From Saccoglossus kowalevskii (Eukaryota; Hemichordata; Enteropneusta; Harrimaniidae), in the NCBI RefSeq assembly GCF_000003605.2, contig NW_003121912.1, forward strand, positions 473,041 through 520,610: a DNA stretch of 47,570 nt, in the 5' to 3' direction. A program made the translations under genes and the position numbers. Shown in pieces: positions 45,859 through 47,570 of the stretch. The notes under the pieces were generated by a model. It saw only the letters and a program-made list of their open reading frames with translations, did no database searches and was not told the DNA's origin. Each line of letters starts with the position of its first letter. Within the stretch, counting starts at the first letter, position 1.

Positions 45859-47570
45859 GTAAGTGAAGTTATAGTGCTGATCAATTGCTTTATTTCACAG
45901 TGTGGCCTCTTCACTGTTATTATGGACGTAGCATGTAAGGATAGTGTACTGTAGTAGTGATTCATATTGTATTTTACACATGACTCACTGGTAAATTAGG
46001 CCATTTTAATACCTTCAGAAATGAGAATCACAGGCTTCCTTGGCTCATTTACACCTACTGTGTATAGGTACTTCATTTTCCGTGAGTGAATCGAAAGTAA
46101 TAAATGCTCTCACTTGTGACTTCCATGTTTTGTTATCGATAGCATTACAATGTATTTGTCATTAGCTCTGAGCAGTAGTAGTAATTTTGACATTCAGTGT
46201 TATTTTGATAGGACATCCATTACATCATCATAACAGTCATTCTCACTTAAGTGTGATTTATTTCTTCATCTCACTCTTATAATAAAATACAAGTCTGAAT
46301 ACAAAATAGGGACTTGTAGATAAGTCATTGCTCTTCTGTACAATATGTGTCAGGTCTTAGGAATTTTTCACCAATTTTCAGCTTAATACTCATGAGTAGC
46401 TTTGGAAATGTACACGAATGAGCTGATTATGTACCCTTCTTTTCTAATTAGCCCCCGCCGGATCTGCGATCCGGGCGGGGGGTATTAATTTGGGTCGTGT
46501 CTGTGCAATGTGTGTTCACATTTTCATGTTACCAGCTTTTTCTCACACATGTGTGATCCAATTCAGTTCAGAGTTGGTACAGAGACAGAAATTGATGGTG
46601 CTATGGTGCACATCAAGTTATTTTTTCGATTCTTCAAAGTTTCACTGTGTTTTTCCTTGATTTTTAACATTTTTCCTTCAAAATCCGACTTTTCCCGAAA
46701 TTACCCGAGTTTAATCCGAGTTTTGATGACGCTTACGCAGTTCTTGTCTCGGTGGAAATCAGTCAATTTTGTGAGGATATTGTATCTTTATTTGCGCAAC
46801 GCTTCTATGGACAAAATTGTGTCTCGTCAATTTCAAAGGTAAGAAACTGTGCTTGTTATGGTATTTATACACTTTGTATTATCGTTTGTGTCTCGGGTTT
46901 GGTGATCGTGAGAAACTATTGCTAACCTGTCGAGAGTTTCGCCAGAAAAACTGCCTTTTTATTATGGTTGTAGGAACTGATTATGTATTGTGTAAATTGA
47001 AAGTTATCTCGTGACTTAAGAGGTTTGCAGTGCTCTCACCGGGATTCAAACGTCGTGGTGGTGTCGGCGCAATGCTGCTCTGAGATGCTTGCCAGACTCT
47101 GCCTCGCTCAAAATCATTATCGCCATGCTTGATTTCCGCAACATTTACATTTGTTTATGATTTCCACAGCTATTTTTCTATGAGATGCGTCCTTGCTGTT
47201 CATAAACAGCCATAAACAAGTTTAGTTGGGTCGGCATGTACTCATTGAAAGTGTTGGTTTATTTACGTAACGCAATAGGCGAAGTTAAAAATATGTCGCT
47301 ACTCAGGAGAGCTTGCCCACAACGCTAAATGTCCCAATATAAACGTACCGGTACGTTTATTTTTTCCACAGAAAAATTCCACCCGGCACATTTTTATTTG
47401 GGACGGTACGTTTATTTATTTTTCTAAATCCGATTAAAAAAATCATGCCTTTTTCCCCATGAGAAACGAAGCCAAAAGATCGCACTAAAACATCGGTAAA
47501 TCTGGTCTTTCGTGTTGCTTTTACCATGAGGTCGCTGAACTGTCATATTTAAATGCTTTATGGTAATTTG
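45859..47570 (+). other. kcc: KCC intron 5, partial
   Basis: No exon encoding the expected TM3 segment was seen. Contents include a GC-rich hairpin (46452-46481) heading an interspersed repeat, a perfect 22-bp palindrome (47339-47360), and ORFs 46510-46842 and 46817-47014 without recognisable domains. Confidence 0.65.

Overview
The window looks like AT-rich nuclear DNA of an invertebrate animal. Its two recognisable genes are animal membrane-protein families split by GT-AG introns, and the rest is dominated by short inverted-repeat transposons, a tRNA-derived SINE, a LINE 3' end and satellite arrays. A marine invertebrate such as a hemichordate, amphioxus, mollusc or brachiopod would fit, but the sequence alone does not settle the phylum.

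Layout. (1) 2970-11593, minus strand: the last three coding exons of a nicotinic-type Cys-loop receptor subunit. They sit at 11593-11484, 9245-8312 and 3170-2970 and join in frame. The N-terminal exons were not found. Its introns hold a TTAA-flanked MITE, a 404-bp hAT-like MITE and a LINE 3' end. (2) About 11.6-36 kb: no confident gene. This stretch holds a second TTAA-flanked MITE family, a 0.4-kb TTTA/TTTG tract, a decayed coding-like region (17.96-19.2 kb), an 84/168-bp dimeric satellite (21.3-22.3 kb), SINE copies, a 1.6-kb foldback element (23.25-24.89 kb), a 44-bp minisatellite of about 24 units (31.0-32.1 kb), an (AAAT)n tract, a 330-bp MITE and a 104-bp hairpin MITE. (3) 36026-45858, plus strand: the first five coding exons of a K-Cl cotransporter (SLC12/KCC clade), running off the right edge. 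Intron 1 (6.7 kb) holds a 155-bp tandem repeat split by a 2,362-bp hAT-like element, which itself carries another MITE.

The two genes are divergently oriented and need not be functionally linked, although both concern neuronal or epithelial ion transport. Points most worth following are the receptor's loss of canonical acetylcholine-site residues and a Lys in its pore helix, a His in the KCC at a normally Asn ion-site position, the clean reconstruction of the split repeat, the dimeric satellite, and the palindromic targets of the TTAA MITE.
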